DNA of 64,000 nucleotides from Manihot esculenta. Lineage: Eukaryota; Streptophyta; Magnoliopsida; Malpighiales; Euphorbiaceae. Of this stretch, positions 11,157 to 24,473 are shown piece after piece. Location of the stretch: the NCBI RefSeq assembly GCF_001659605.2, contig NC_035175.2, forward strand, positions 32,645,705 through 32,709,704, in the 5' to 3' direction. How positions within the stretch are numbered: position 1 is the stretch's first letter; each line of letters begins with the position of its first letter. A program made the position numbers and the translations under genes. Under the pieces are notes generated by a model. The model did no database searches and was not told the origin of the DNA. It saw nothing but the letters and a program-made list of their open reading frames with translations.

Positions 11157-13405
11157 TGTAACGACCCCAAAAAGGACCGTCACCGGCGCTAGGATTCAGG
11201 TCGGCTTAAGGCCGCCAGAACCCGTAGCAAGCCTGCTATACTCTCTGTGTACCTGTAACCTCATACATGATCATATATTTTCAGTGAAAATAAAACTCTT
11301 TTCTGAACCAAGGCTTAACCTGTGCATGCACTATCTCTGTACTCTGTACTCATGTACTCTGTACTCTGTATCCCTGACTAGAGCTTGCTCTAGATAGGTA
11401 ACTCATACCTGTTAAGCCTGGTTTTCACATACAGGAAAACATATAACATATACAAATCATGTAAAAAACATACATTACTAGGTCTAGGTCAAGCAACAAC
11501 TATTACATCTCTTTAATTTTACATGTCCACTCTAAGCTATTACATATCTCTTCTCTCTTCCTGTACTCTGCTCGACTGTCCCTGTACACTGTACACTGAA
11601 CCTGCAAAACTGGGGTTAAGGGAGTGGGATGAGCTCTATAGCCCAGTGAGTAGAACAGTAATACATCTCAGTAAAATATGATCTCATGGAATGCATCATA
11701 TCACAGACAAGCCACATCAAGAGTAAACCTGTCACCACATAGTCCCAGTAACTCTGTGCCAGGGCGTAGAATCGAGCACCTGGTCTTCCTGTCATATATG
11801 TATATGTGTATATAACACCTGTAAACTTACCATTGCCAGGGCGTAGTCAAAGGCTCCTGGACTTTGCTATATACCTGCCAGGGCGTAGTCAAAGGCTCCT
11901 GGTCTTTGCTATACGTGCCAGGGCGTAGTCAAAGGCTCCTGGTCTTCCTGTCTGTGACTATTGGATCATTCAGCATTTACTCACATCATCAAATAACAAT
12001 GCAATGCAACATATTCGTGAAGACTAATGCAATCAACCTATAGCATAAACATGATGCATGAGATATGCTAAAAGCAGTTTGTGATTCAATTAAAAGTCAT
12101 AAGTTTAGTTCCACTCACCTCTGGCTCTGGACTGACTGACTCTGCAGGTTCTGAATCTCTGGAGCAGTACTCACTGCTGCTCTCTCTGGTTCCTCTGGTC
12201 TGTACCTATACAGATGGACTCAAATGAGGGACCAAACTAACTTATCAATACTTCTATTAAACTCCCCAAGAACTCCCTGAAACTCACTTAACTAGCCACG
12301 CAAAGCATGCAAAAGAAAAGCTGGACAGAACACTTTCGGCGGCAGGTTCGGCGGCCGAATGTCCTCTCCAGAGACGAAACTCAAGCACCTTCGGCGGCCG
12401 AATCTCAAGCTTCGGCGGCCGAACCCTTTCGGGGGCAAGTTTCGGGGGCCAAAACATACTCCAGAGACGAAAGTCTCTAACCTTCGGCGGCACCTTCGGC
12501 GGCCGAATCCCCCAAACAGAGCCGAACATGCACAACTCACGGGGGCAAGCTATGGCAGCCTAAGCCACCATGCAAGAGGTTCGGCGGCCGAATGGACTTT
12601 CGGCTGCCGAACCTGAGTTCCTCCAGAACTCAGTTTCAACGACAAACCATCTCCTTCTTTCCTTCAACTTCTCAAACCATGCAAACTTCACCTCCTCAAC
12701 ATACATATACTCAGGTATATGATCACAGGGGTCCAAGACTAGCTAATAACCCCAAACAACAAAACAAACATAACATATACACATGTATACATGCATAAAA
12801 CATCAAAAACACCATTAAAAACCTAAGCATGCATCTCCTTCCTCCAATCCCCCTAAAACCTTCAGAAAACATATTCAAGAACATCACTTACCTCCTGTAG
12901 TAAAAAACTACACACTCTGAACAAGGGAAAACGGATCACCTCCTCTCACACTCTCAAACTCTCTCAAACTCACGTTTGATTCTCTCTCAACTCCCAATAC
13001 CTTTGCAAGCACCTCAAACTGCTGTGAGAACAACCAAAAACATGTACAGATGAGTCATCAGAGACGTGGTCATTCCATGGCAAGAATCTGAGGCCAACAC
13101 TTGTCAAAACAAACATGACTCAGCTCACTAGCCAACTCATCGTCGGCTGCCCAATCACAGGCAAGACCATGCAACCTTCGGAGGCCGAACTTCCCTTCGG
13201 AAGCCAAACACTTTCGGCGGCCGAACTTACTTTCGGCGGCCGAACTTGGCTCACCTGCCTTAGGTCATTTCAACTCAAACACTCACTTCCCTTAGCCTAA
13301 AACATCTCATCAAACACAGCACTTAAGACCATAAAACCTACTTCGACATCCTGGATTCCACTGGTAAACAGGAATGCCGACACCGGACTCACGCCGGGTA
13401 TTACA
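11157..13405 (-). mobile_element. Solo LTR C1 (chromovirus subtype)
   Basis: A 2,249-bp LTR, plus strand TGTAACGACCCC ... CGGGTATTACA, with no internal region. It is flanked by the perfect 5-bp duplication AAAAG (11152-11156 and 13406-13410). Removing it restores the D LTR exactly, as 20999-21070 shows. It shares with C2 the repeats TGCCAGGGCGTAGTCAAAGG (11757-11950), palindromic TTCGGCGGCCGAA motifs and an exon-like block (12119-12205). I see no clear TATAAAAG box. Confidence 0.95.
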
Positions 13406-13492
13406 AAAAGACTCAAGATTGGTGAGGGACGGCGAAGAACTCACCTTGGTCGACAATGGGGAGAAAAGCTCGCCCGTTTTCGGCTAAGGGAC

Positions 13493-13502
13493 CCTTTTAT
13501 AG
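13493..13502 (-). promoter_or_regulatory. LTR TATA box (D 3' LTR)
   Basis: Minus strand CTATAAAAGG after the conserved GGCCAGCCA. It is the counterpart of 3461-3468. Confidence 0.75.
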
Positions 13503-13836
13503 TGGCTGGCCAGGCCACGTTCGGGGGCCGAGCGTGCCTCCGCATGCATGCCATGTTCGGCGGCCGAACTTGAGGTTCGGCGGCCAAACCTGGGCTTCCC
13601 TCACTTATGCCTTCGGGGGCCTAAGGCTCACCCGAAATGCATGCATGTTCGGCGGCCGAACCTGAGTTTCTTCCAAGGGTGTTTTTATTCAAAAACTCAT
13701 TTCCTCTTTACTTAAAATCATAAAAAATATTAAAACATTTCATGAAAACATGGTTTTACCCTTCTAGAGGTCTCCGACATCCGAGATTCCACCGGACGGC
13801 AGGAATTCCGATACCGGAGTCTAGCCGGGTATTACA

Positions 13837-13873
13837 TTCTCTCCCCCTTAAGAACATTCGTCCTCGAATGTTC
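13837..13873 (-). other. PPT and preceding hairpin of element D
   Basis: Minus strand carries the 9-bp-arm hairpin (13852-13873, loop AGGA), then TTAAGGGGGAGAGAA up to the 3' LTR at 13836. Confidence 0.8.
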
Positions 13874-13944
13874 CTCAACTAGCACATAGCATGGCATACA
13901 CATAACATACATACAAAGCACATAAAACTCACAAGGAACTAACC

Positions 13945-16900
13945 TTAGAAAAGATAAGGGTATTGTTGGAGCATGGACTCCCGTGTCTCCCAGGTGCACT
14001 CTTCCATATTGTGGTGGTTCCACAAGACTTTCACCATCGGGATTTCCTTGTTTCTCAGCTTTTTGATCTGGGTGTCTATGATCCGTACTGGCTGCTCAAC
14101 ATAGGTGAGATCCTCTTGGATCTCCACATCAGGCTCACTAAGAACCTTGCCCGGATCTGACACAAATTTCCTCAACATTGAAACATGGAAAACCGGATGG
14201 ATTCTTTCCATTGAAGCAGGCAAATCTAGCTTGTACGACACATTCCCAATCTTCTGCAAGACTTCAAAGGGTCCGATGTATCGTGGGGCTAGTTTACCCT
14301 TCTTCCCAAAGAAAACCACTCCTTTCATTGGAGACACCTTGAGCAATACCAGATCCCCCTCCTGAAACTCTACCTGTCTTATGCGGACGTCTGCATAACT
14401 CTTCTGTCTGCTTGCAGCAGTCTTGATTCTCTCTCTGATTATGGGTACCACTCTGCTGGTAATCTCTACTAGCTCAGGCCCTGCCAAGGCCTTTTCTCCA
14501 ACTTCCTCCCAGCAAACAGGTGACCTGCACTTCCTTCCATACAAATCTTCATATGGAGCCATCCCGATGCTAGCATGATGGCTGTTATTGTAGGCAAACT
14601 CCACCAAAGGTAGATGCTGCCTCCAAGAACCGCCAAAGTCCAGCACACACATTCTAAGCATATCCTCGATAGTCTGGATGGTCCTTTCTGACTGTCCATC
14701 AGTCTGGGGGTGGAAGGCAGTACTGAAATCCAACCTAGTACCCATGGCATTCTGCAGACTCTGCCAAAACCTGGAGGTGAACTGGGGCCCTCTATCAGAC
14801 ACTATTGAAACAGGAACCCCATGCATCCTGACGATCTCATCCACATATACCTGCGCCAACTTGTCCACAGAGTAGCCACTCCTGACAGGGATGAAGTGAG
14901 CAGATTTGGTGAGTCTGTCCACAATCACCCATATGGAGTCAAATCTGTTGGACGTCGCCGGTAACCCCACTACGAAGTCCATAGCTATATTCTCCCATTT
15001 CCACTCTGGAATAGGTAGCGGGTTAAGCATTCCAGCCAGCTTCTGATGTTCTAGCTTCACCCTCGGACATACTTCGCAGGTTGACACAAACTGTGCCACT
15101 TCTTTCTTCATCACTGGCCACCAATAAACTTTCTTCAGATCTTGATACATCTTGGTGGCTCCAGGGTGAACGCTGTATCTTGCATTATGAGCCTCCCTCA
15201 TAATGTCTCCTTTTAGCCCTATGTCATCTGGTACACAAAGTCTGCTCCCATAGCGGAGGATCCCTTTGCTGTCAAATCTGAACTCACTGTCCTTGCCTGA
15301 CTGAACAGTCCTGGCAATCTTCACTAACTCTGGATCCTCATGCTGTTTCTGAGCCACTTGCTCCAGAAACACAGGTGTCACTCTCATCTGGGCCACTAAA
15401 GCACCTGTACCAGACAACTCTAACTGTAGACCTTCATCAATGAGCTTGTAAAACTCCTTCACCACTGGTCTCCTCTCTGCCGTAATGTGGGATAGACTGC
15501 CTAGTGACTTTCGACTTAGGGCGTCTGCCACGACATTCGCCTTACCCGGATGATACTGAATCTTGCAATCATAGTCACTCAGCAGCTCTACCCATCTCCT
15601 CTGTCTCAAATTCAAATCTCTTTGACTCAGGATGTACTGCAGGCTCTTATGATCTGTAAAGATCTCACATTTTACCCCATAGAGGTAGTGCCTCCACATC
15701 TTGAGCGCAAAGATTACTGCTGCCATCTCTAGGTTATGTGTGGGGTAATTCAACTCATGCTTCTTCAGCTGCCTGGAAGCATAAGCAATCACCCTCTCAT
15801 TCTGCATTAGTACACAACCCAGTCCCACACGGGACGCATCACAAAAGACTGTAAAGTCCTCATCACTAGATGGCAGAGCTAACACTGGTGCTGAAGTCAA
15901 CCTCTTCTTAAGCTCTTCAAAACTCTCTTCGCACTGGTCAGTCCACACAAATTTCTAATTGTTCCTGGTCAACCTGGTCAGAGGAGCTGCTATTTTCGAG
16001 AAGTCCTGAATGAACCTCCTGTAGTAACCTGCCAAACCTAAGAAACTCCTGATCTCCGTCACTGAAGTGGGTCTAGGCCAGTTAGCCACAGCTTCTACCT
16101 TCTTGGGGTCCACTTCAATTCCATTTTCTGACACTACATGCCCCAAGAATGAAATGCTCCTCAGCCAGAACTCACACTTAGAGAACTTGGCATACAAGCC
16201 ATGTTCCCTCAAAGTCTGCAAAACCAACCGCAGATGATGGGCATGATCCTCTGCATTCCTGGAATACACTAAGATATCATCTATGAAGACAATAACGAAG
16301 TGATCCAGGTATTGACTAAACACTCTATTCATGAGATCCATGAATGCTGCAGGGGCGTTGGTTAACCCGAACGGCATTACAAGGAACTCAAAATGCCCAT
16401 ATCTGGTCCTGAAAGCTGTCTTTGGCACATCTTCTTCTCTGATCCTCAGCTGATGGTACCCTGATCTCAGATCTATTTTGGAGAAACACCCCGCTCTTGA
16501 TAGTTGGTCGAATAGATCGTCAATCCTTGGCAATGGTTACTTATTCTTGGTAGTGACTTTGTTCAACTGCCTGTAGTCGATACAAAGTCTAAGGGATCCA
16601 TCCTTCTTTCTCACAAACAAAACTGGTGCACCCCAAGGTGAAGTGCTCGGTCGGATGAAGCCCTTTTCTACCAGCTCTTGGAACTGTTCTTTCAATTCCT
16701 TCAACTCAGCTGGAGCCATCCTGTAGGGAGGGATAGAGATCGGTCGGGTTCCAGGCATCAGTTCTATCTCAAACTCTATCTCCCTAGCAGGTGGTAAACC
16801 TGGCAGTTCGTCTGGGAAGACGTCTAGAAACTCTCTAACCACTGGCACTGAGGCGGGTTCTCTAACCTGACTGCTAAGCTCTCTCACATGAGCCAAATAC

Positions 16901-18930
16901 CCCTGACATCCCTTCCTAAGCAACCTACGAGCCTGAATAGCTGATATCAGACCTCTAGGTGTACCCCTCCTGTCTCCCCTGAAGACAACCTCTGACCCAT
17001 CCTGACCTCTGAACCTGACTACCTTGTCCCTGCAGTTCAAGGTAGCACCATGGGTAGATAACCAGTCCATCCCTAGAATGACGTCAAAATCTGTCAAGTC
17101 TAGAACCACAAGGTCGGCGGAAAGGCATCTTCCCTCAACAAAGACTGGACTGCACTGGCAGACTGACTCTACGACTGATGGGTCACACTTGGGTCCACTG
17201 ACCCAGAGAGGACACTCTAACTCAGAGATCATCAACCCCAACCTCTGGACGGCTCTCGGAGCAATAAAAGAATGAGATGCACTAGGGTCCATCAAGGCAT
17301 ACACATCTGAACAACCAATGACTAAGTTACCTGCCACCACGGTGTTAGATGCATCTGCCTCCTGCTGAGTCATTGTGAAGATTCGTGCTGGAGCTGATGG
17401 ACCTTCACCTCTGAAACCCGCTGAAGAAGAGGCTGCTCCTCTCCCTCTACCTCTGCCACTAGCCTGAGTCGTGGCTGGAGCTGCTGGCTGAGCCACACTA
17501 CCAGAAGCTGTCTGCTGAGACTGTGCTCCAAAAACTGCCCTAGGACACTCCCGAGCCATGTGTCCCTCCTGCCCACATCTGAAGCAGGCTGTCGTCCCAA
17601 CTAGACATACTCCCTTGTGCGGTCTCCCACACTTCTTGCATACTGCATTATCCGCACTAGAACTCGCGCCACTCCCTAGTCCCAGACTGGACTTGACCTT
17701 GTTCCAAAACTTGTTCTTCTTCGACTTCTTGGTGGTACTGCTCCACCTCTTGCTGCCTGAAGCTGCTGCACTAAAAGAAGAAGAGCCTGGGGTCTTAGAA
17801 CCAGAAGGCTGTGCCACTGACTGCTTAACTGCCCCCTGAACGATGGCACTGGCCTCCATTTTCCGGGCCATATCCACTATGGCATGGAAGCTCTCCCTAT
17901 CCGCTGACTGGATCAAGGAGGAATATCTGGAGTGGAGTTTCATGATATACCTCCTTGACCTTTTCTGATCCGAGTCAAGATTTTGCCCTGCAAAAGGCAA
18001 CAGCTCCAAGAATCTGTCTGTGAACTCCTCTACACTCATATCATCGGTCTGCCTCAACTGCTCAAACTCTATCATCTTCAGCTCCCTTGAACTATCTGGG
18101 AAAGCCCATCCTGCAAACTCGTTTGCAAACTCCTCCCAAGACATGCTGTCTACTCTAGGGTTCACATAATTCTTGAACCACTCTCGTGCCTTCTTGCACT
18201 TAAGTGTGAACCCAGCCATCTAAATGGCTCTACTGTCATCAGCCCCAATCTCATCTGTGATCACCTTAACCCTTTCAAGATACACAAATGGGTCATCCCC
18301 TTTTTCATACTGAGGAGCACCCAGCTTCATGTAGTCGGTCATCTTGACCTTGCTCCCACTGGCTGAGCTAGGTCTAGGAGGTTGAGCAACTGGGGCTGCT
18401 GGTTCCGTAGGTGGTGGAGGTGGTGCAACATTTTCTGAGGTAGGGTTTGCTGGATTTGGATAGTAAGGTGGGGGTGGATACATTGGGTATTGTGAATATG
18501 GTGGGTAGTAGGGTGGGTATGGCATCTGTGTGGGATAAGGGGTGAAGTTAGGGTAATCCGATGTACCTCCCATCGAATACCTGGGATTTTGTGAGAAGTG
18601 TGGGTAGTGGGGTGGCTGAACAAATCCCGAGGCCTGGGTGCCTCCTTGGGACTCTCCCATTCCCTCTTCTGACATGCTGACTCCCAAACTGCCATCCCTC
18701 CTCTGCTCTACATCCATATCATCCCCCATGTCCTCTGACGCTCCTCCCTGAACTGTTCCTCTGACTGATCTGCTTCTACCCAGATCCAAAGACCTTCAAG
18801 GGTCTCTTACTGCTCTTTCTCTGTTAGACCTACTAGACATTGCCCTAGGCAATGTAGGAGGACGGGCACTCATGCCCTCATCCTCAGGTGGCACTCCAGT
18901 CAATCGTGCAGATCGACGAGTTCCTCTCAT
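13945..18930 (-). pseudogene. Element D gag-pol, four in-frame stops
   Basis: Single-frame gag-pol on the minus strand, ATG at 18930. Gag carries the knuckles [12 protein letters not shown] and [14 protein letters not shown] (about 17551-17645). Protease reads DPSASHSF where B and E have DPG (about 17276-17300). RT has FIDDILVYS (about 16270-16295). RNase H, integrase with H..H..CEVC and VSDRGPQF (about 14797-14815), and a chromodomain ending at 13945 follow. Stops are TGA 18796-18798, TAG 18220-18222, TAA 16537-16539 and TAG 15955-15957; the last 2 kb is open. Apart from the stops and the protease change the domains look complete, so this is the best-preserved pol here. Confidence 0.95.
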
Positions 18931-18978
18931 CCTGTTTTCTGAAAGGCAGCACATAACAAGCAAACATTAGCATCATAT

Positions 18979-19002
18979 GGTTCATGTGGGCACACATGAA
19001 CC
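18979..19002 (-). other. Leader hairpin of element D
   Basis: Perfect 10-bp arms GGTTCATGTG / CACATGAACC with loop GGCA, between PBS and gag. The rest of the leader (18931-19176) has no other clear signal. Confidence 0.65.
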
Positions 19003-19176
19003 CTCATCACATACATCACATATCATTAATGTACATGCATATAATCATGGCATTTCACATCATCATGCAAGACAGGACTCCACATCCTATCCTAGTGGAC
19101 ATGATCTTCCTATTGTGCTTGACCTTCTATAACCTCTATGAGCCCAACACTCTAGGTCCGACCATATGAACCTAGA

Positions 19177-19188
19177 GCTCTGATACCA
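19177..19188 (-). other. Primer-binding site of element D
   Basis: Minus strand TGGTATCAGAGC, initiator tRNA-Met type, 3 bases from the 5' LTR. Confidence 0.9.
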
Positions 19189-19191
19189 TTT

Positions 19192-21486
19192 TGTAACGAC
19201 CCGAAAATTGGACCGCTACCGGCGCTAGGATCCGGGTAGACTTAAGGCCGCCGGGACCCGTAGCAAGCCTAACATACATCCTGTGAACCTGATTAATCCC
19301 ATACATGATCAACAACATACATAAAAATTAAAACTTTCCTTTCATACATTTTCTCATACACCAAACTGAACCTGTGCATGCACTGAACATAGCCATAATC
19401 ATAAACTTAACCCCTCTGAGGGATCTCATCAATGCTCCCAATGGGTGGCATAGCATGTGTTGAGTTGGTTTACATAAGCATTATAAAACATCTAAGATCA
19501 TGTATAAAAAGGGATTACAATATACTATGGTCAAGCACACTTCTAACATCCTCAAACATCAATACATTACATATCTATACTGTACTTTTACATTACATCT
19601 TTCTACGATTTGTCATGTCCACATTCTAGCTATTACATGCATAAGACTTCATTACTCTTGCTGACCTCCTGGTCTACCCTGTACCTGCAAGCCTGAGGGT
19701 TAAGGGAGAGGGGTGAGCTATGAGAGCCCAGTGAGCAGAATAATAAAACATTTGAAACATATGATAACATGAAATGCATCACATCACAGCTAATCACATC
19801 AAGGATGAATTTGTCACCAATAGTCCTCTACATGGTCCAACTGTGCCAGGGGCGTAGAATGGGCCTCACTGGTCTTTCTCTTATATAATCATAACATAGC
19901 ATGACATAACCTCCCTTAATGCCAGGGGCGTAGACTGGGCCTCACTGGTCTTTCTCTTACATAGTGCCAGGGGCGTAGAATGGGCCTCACTGGTCTTCTA
20001 TACCGTATCATCATCATATCATAACATACGAGGACTAAAGGATCATTCAACATTCATCCACATCATCAACATATTATGCAATGCAACATATTCGTGATTT
20101 CTAATGCAAACAACCTAAAATATCTCATGGCATTCATGATGCGTGAATCATGCTAAAATGGGTTTATTTATTTAAAAGCATAAGAGTTATTCCACTCACC
20201 TCTAGCTGAAGCTTTACAGACTCAGAAGCAGCTGAACTCACTGCTGGGGTCCTCGGTTCCTCGGGTCCGAACCTACACAGGTGGACTCAAATGAGGGACC
20301 AACCAAACATGAACATAACTCTAAACTACTCCCCAAAAACCCCCTAGAACATCATGAAACAATCATGCAAAACATGTAAAAGAAGGCTGGACAGGGCACT
20401 TTCGGCGGCAGGTTCGGCGGCCGAAAGTCCCTCCAGAGCCGAAAGTCAGGCAGGTTCGGCGGCCGAAACTCCCAGACAGAGGCGAAACTCATGCATGTTC
20501 GGCGGCACTTTCGGCGGCCAAAACTCCCAGACAGAGACGAAAGTCTCCTTTCGGGGGCAAGCTTCGGCAGCCGAAGGCTGCCTGCACAAGAGGGTTCGGC
20601 GGCCGAAAGTCCTTTCGGCTGCCGAACCTGGTTTCTTCCGAAGGGAAGAAACTTGGTTCAAACATGCACAAATGCCTCAAGCTCATGCCATCAAGCATTT
20701 TGCTCAACTGAAACATGCATACAAGCTCCTAAGGGTCTCAAACTACCTTAAACCCCAACTACAACACATTAAGCAACACAAAACCAACATACATTGCTCA
20801 AAACATAACATAAACTCAAAAACCTAACTATAAGCTAAACATGCATTCTACCCCAAAGATCTTCATAAAACTTACTTAAAACATAATGTAAGCTAGAGAT
20901 CGACTCTTACCTCTTGAAGATCGAGAGTAGAGGCGATCTAACTTGGAGTTGGGAGAGATTTAGCTCCTTGGGCCTCCAAGTCCAAAACTTGCTCAAAACT
21001 TGAAAATCTTCAAAGGAAAGCAAAAACTTGTGAAAATCTTGAAAGATCTGAAGGAAAAGACTCAAGATTGGTGAGGGACGACGGAGAACTCACCTTGGTC
21101 GACAATGGGGAGAAAAGCTCGCCCGTTTTCGGCTAAGGGACCCTTTTATAGTGGCTGGCCAGGCCACGTTCGGGGGCCGAACGTGCCTCCGCATGCATGC
21201 CATGTTCGGTGGCCGAACCTGGGCTTCCCTCACTTATGCCTTCGGGGGCCTAAGGCTCACCCGAAATGCATGCATGTTCGGCGGCCGAACTCTGAGTTTC
21301 GACGGCCGAGCCTGAGTTTCTTCCAAGGGTGTTTTTATTCAAAAAATCATTTCCTCTTTACTTAAAATCATCAAAAACATTAAAACATTTCATGAAAACA
21401 TGGTTTTACCCTTCTAGAGGTCTCCGACATCCGAGATTCCACCGGACGGTAGGAATTCCGATACCGGAGTCTAGCCGGGTATTACA
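19192..21486 (-). repeat. Element D 5' LTR
   Basis: 2,295-bp LTR, uninterrupted twin of 9289-13836. It contains the minisatellite at 19843-19998, palindromic TTCGGCGGCCGAA motifs and a TATA box at 21143-21150. Confidence 0.93.
21143..21151 (-). promoter_or_regulatory. LTR TATA box (D 5' LTR)
   Basis: Minus strand CTATAAAAG after GGCCAGCCA. In an intact element this copy would drive the genomic RNA. Confidence 0.75.
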
Positions 21487-23243
21487 TCCTGGTCTACCCT
21501 GCACCTACAAACCTGGGGGTTAAGGGAGAGGGGTGAGCTACTAGAGCCCAGTGAGCAGAATAATAAAACATAGTATTTAAAAACATGTGATATCATGGAA
21601 TGCATCACAGCACAAACATTTCACATCAAGGATGAACTTGTCACCATTTAGCCCTCTATACAGTCTAATCATGCCAGAGGCGTAGTGCAGGCTCGCTTGG
21701 ACTTCCATAGCATACCATACATATCCAATCATGTTGGAGGCGTAGTGCAGGCTCACCCGGACTTCCATAGTCTGTCATGTCATACTATATAAGGGCTAAT
21801 GGATCATTCAACATTCATCCACATCAACAACATAATATGCAATGCAACATATTCGTGCAATTCTAATGCAAGCACCCTAATATATCTCATGGCATTCATG
21901 ATGCGTGAATCATGCTAAAACGTTCATTATTTACTTTGAAAACATAGAGAGTTATTCCACTCACCTCTGGCTAGCTCTGACAAGACTCGAAAGCAGCTAT
22001 CTCACTGCTGGGGTCCTCGGTTCCTCGGGTCCGAACCTACACAGGTGGACTCAAATGAGGGACTTAACAAACATGAATATGACTCTAAAATACTCCCCAA
22101 AAACCCCCTAGAACACCTTAAAACATCCATAGAAAACATGCAAAGGGAGGCTAAATAGGGCACTTTCAGCGGCAGGTTCGGCGGCCGAAAGTCCCTCCAG
22201 AGCCGAAAGTCATGCAGGTTCGGCAGCACCTTCGGCGGCCGAAAGTGCCCTCCAGAGACGAAAGTCCATTTTCGGGGGCAGGCTTCGGCAACTGAAAGGC
22301 TTGCCTCACAGACAGGTTCGGCGGCCGAAAATCCTTTCGGCTGCCGAACCTGGTTTCTCCCAAAGGGCAGAAACCCAGCTCTTCAATGCACACTTTCCTC
22401 CCAAACCTTCCAAACAAGCATCCAACTCTCTCAAAGCATGCATACACACATACATCAACACCTAGGGGTCTCAAACTATCCTAAACCCCAACTACAACAC
22501 ATCAAACATATACAAATATCATACATTGTCCACAAGTTCACATAAAACCTAACCAAGCTCAACTACCCTAAACATGCATTTCTACCCCATGAATCAACTT
22601 AAAACTTACTTAAAACATAAAATGAGTTCATGATCGGCTCTTACCTCTTGAAGATCGAGAGAGAGATGACCTAAACTTGGAGAACCAAGGAAAAGAGCTC
22701 CTGAGTCTTCCAAGCCTCAAAAATTGCTTAAATGCTCAAAAATCTTCAAAACAAAGTGAAATCTCATGAAAATCATAAGATATTTGTAGGAAGAGACTCA
22801 AAATCGATGGGGGACGGCGGAGAGCTCACCTTGGCCGAAAATGGGGAGAAAAACTCTCCCATTCGGACATGGGGACCCCTTTATAGGTGGCTGGCTAGGC
22901 CACTTTCGGGGGCCTAACGTGCCTCCGCATGCATGCCATGTTCGGCGGCCAGGCTTAAAGTTCGGCGGCCGAACCTGGACTTCCCTCACTTATGCCTTCG
23001 GGGGCCTAAAGCACTCCCGAAGCGCATGCATGTTCGGCGGCCGAGCTTGAGGTTCGGCGACCGAACCTGGGTCTTCCTCCAAGGTCTATTTCATCCAAAA
23101 CTCATTTTCCTTCTTTCTTAAAATCATCAAATACATTAAAATATTTTAAAAAAAATATGATTTTACCCTTCTAGAGGTCTCCGACATCCGAGATTCCACC
23201 GGACGGTAGGAATTCCGATACCGGAGTCTAGCCGGGTATTACA
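21487..23243 (-). repeat. Element B 5' LTR, distal part
   Basis: Continues the LTR broken at 9288 (GGTCTACCCTG...) and ends CCGGGTATTACA at 23243, next to copia LTR sequence. It holds two minisatellite units (21672-21770), several TTCGGCGGCCGAA-type motifs and a TATA-like CTATAAAGG near 22878-22886. Confidence 0.9.
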
Positions 23244-24453
23244 TCGTAGTAGGAGTATTTATATATCTCAGTCTTTTGTTTTCCACCAACTCTTTTCCTA
23301 AAACAGTTCTGCTCAGAACCCATTATCACAATCTTGCAGATACTCAAATATCTTATGTGATAGAGTCTTTTATCTATAACACTTACAGATAAACTGCAGA
23401 TCTTTTAAGTATTATTATCTCATAATAATAAATAATTAATAATAATAACACTTTATTATTATTAACTATATTAATAATTAATATTATTAATAATAATCAC
23501 TTTATTATTATTATTAATTATATTAATGATTAATAATAATAACACTTTATTATTATTAATTATATTAATGGGCTTTGAGCTTTTAGCCCATTAATATGAC
23601 ATAGCACATCAACAACGTTCTTTTGTGTGTGACCCAATAGGCTCACATTAATTAGCAATAGGCCCAGTCCCACAAGGCCCATAAGTCATAAGTGGCCTCT
23701 AGCAAGACATTATGACTACTCAACTAATATGAGGATGAATAGTCCAATAAAGCCTAATAAATAAAACATGAATTAATCCCTTTGTCACACGATATCTAGT
23801 TTGAACATAAGTCATGGTCAATGTCAAACTTATAATGTTCAAACTTATGATTTCTCGATCTCTAAGTAGACTGATAAATTCAAATGATATTGATCACACT
23901 ATCAATTCATTTGAGCACGGCCATGCATTTCTCAATCTCACTTATCGAGGGGCCCAGAAGACATCTCTCTCAGAGAGGGAAAAATCCTATCTTGATTGTT
24001 CATTATCCTCTACATAATTTCTATTATGCTCAATCATAACCTTTATGATTGTCCGATTAAAGACAACGTTTGGTTATGTCAAAATATAATAGTCCTTATG
24101 TTGGAAACTATGACAATCTCAAGTCAAAGGATTAAGACATAACTACTTTGAGATTCACTTATGACAATGATCCATGTAGTGATCTCAATGCGGGTCCATC
24201 CAATACTTTGTTCTCTAACAAGTATTTATGATTATTGAATTATATCAACATATATATAATCATCTCATGATTATCAATCAATAATCATACCAGTTATATT
24301 TTATTATTATCAACATAATAATAAGTAACCAGGGATGATAATCATTTTTATGTAACATGCAAACAAATAATAATGATAAAAACCTCTTTTATTAATAACC
24401 AAAACGACATACAAAAAGGTCCAAGATAATGGCCTAGGGCATATACACTAACA
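23244..24453 (-). repeat. Copia 3' LTR fragment
   Basis: Its first ~210 bp match 61345-61550 in the other LTR (GTATTTATATATCTC, CACCAACTCTTTTCC). It ends CATATACACTAACA beside the PPT. Low-complexity TAATAATAA tracts fill 23415-23570. It is truncated at 23244 by the insertion of element B. Confidence 0.85.
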
Positions 24454-24469
24454 ATCTCCCACTTGCACC
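24454..24469 (-). other. Copia polypurine tract
   Basis: Minus strand GGTGCAAGTGGGAGAT adjoining the LTR start TGTTAGTG. A typical plant copia PPT. Confidence 0.85.
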
Positions 24470-24473
24470 AGGC

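Larger units (their letters stand above)
9289..13836 (-). repeat. Element D 3' LTR, interrupted
   Basis: LTR pieces 9289-11156 and 13411-13836 (about 2,294 bp in total) match 19192-21486 closely, with scattered substitutions. A solo LTR with its target duplication separates them. Confidence 0.92.
9289..21486 (-). mobile_element. Element D: full-length Tekay-type chromovirus
   Basis: Complete element in minus orientation: 5' LTR 19192-21486, PBS 19177-19188, gag-pol 18930-13945, PPT next to 13837, and 3' LTR 9289-13836 split by a solo LTR. It is inserted in the LTR of B; the host LTR reads GACCTCCT on the left and TCCTGGTC on the right. The visible target duplication is therefore the 4 bp TCCT, where this group normally makes 5 bp, suggesting loss of one base. 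Confidence 0.93.

Noticed and set aside
23415..23570. TAATAATAA tract as an origin or matrix-attachment region
   Set aside because: It is low-complexity sequence within the copia LTR, also partly present in the other LTR copy; nothing supports a specific role.
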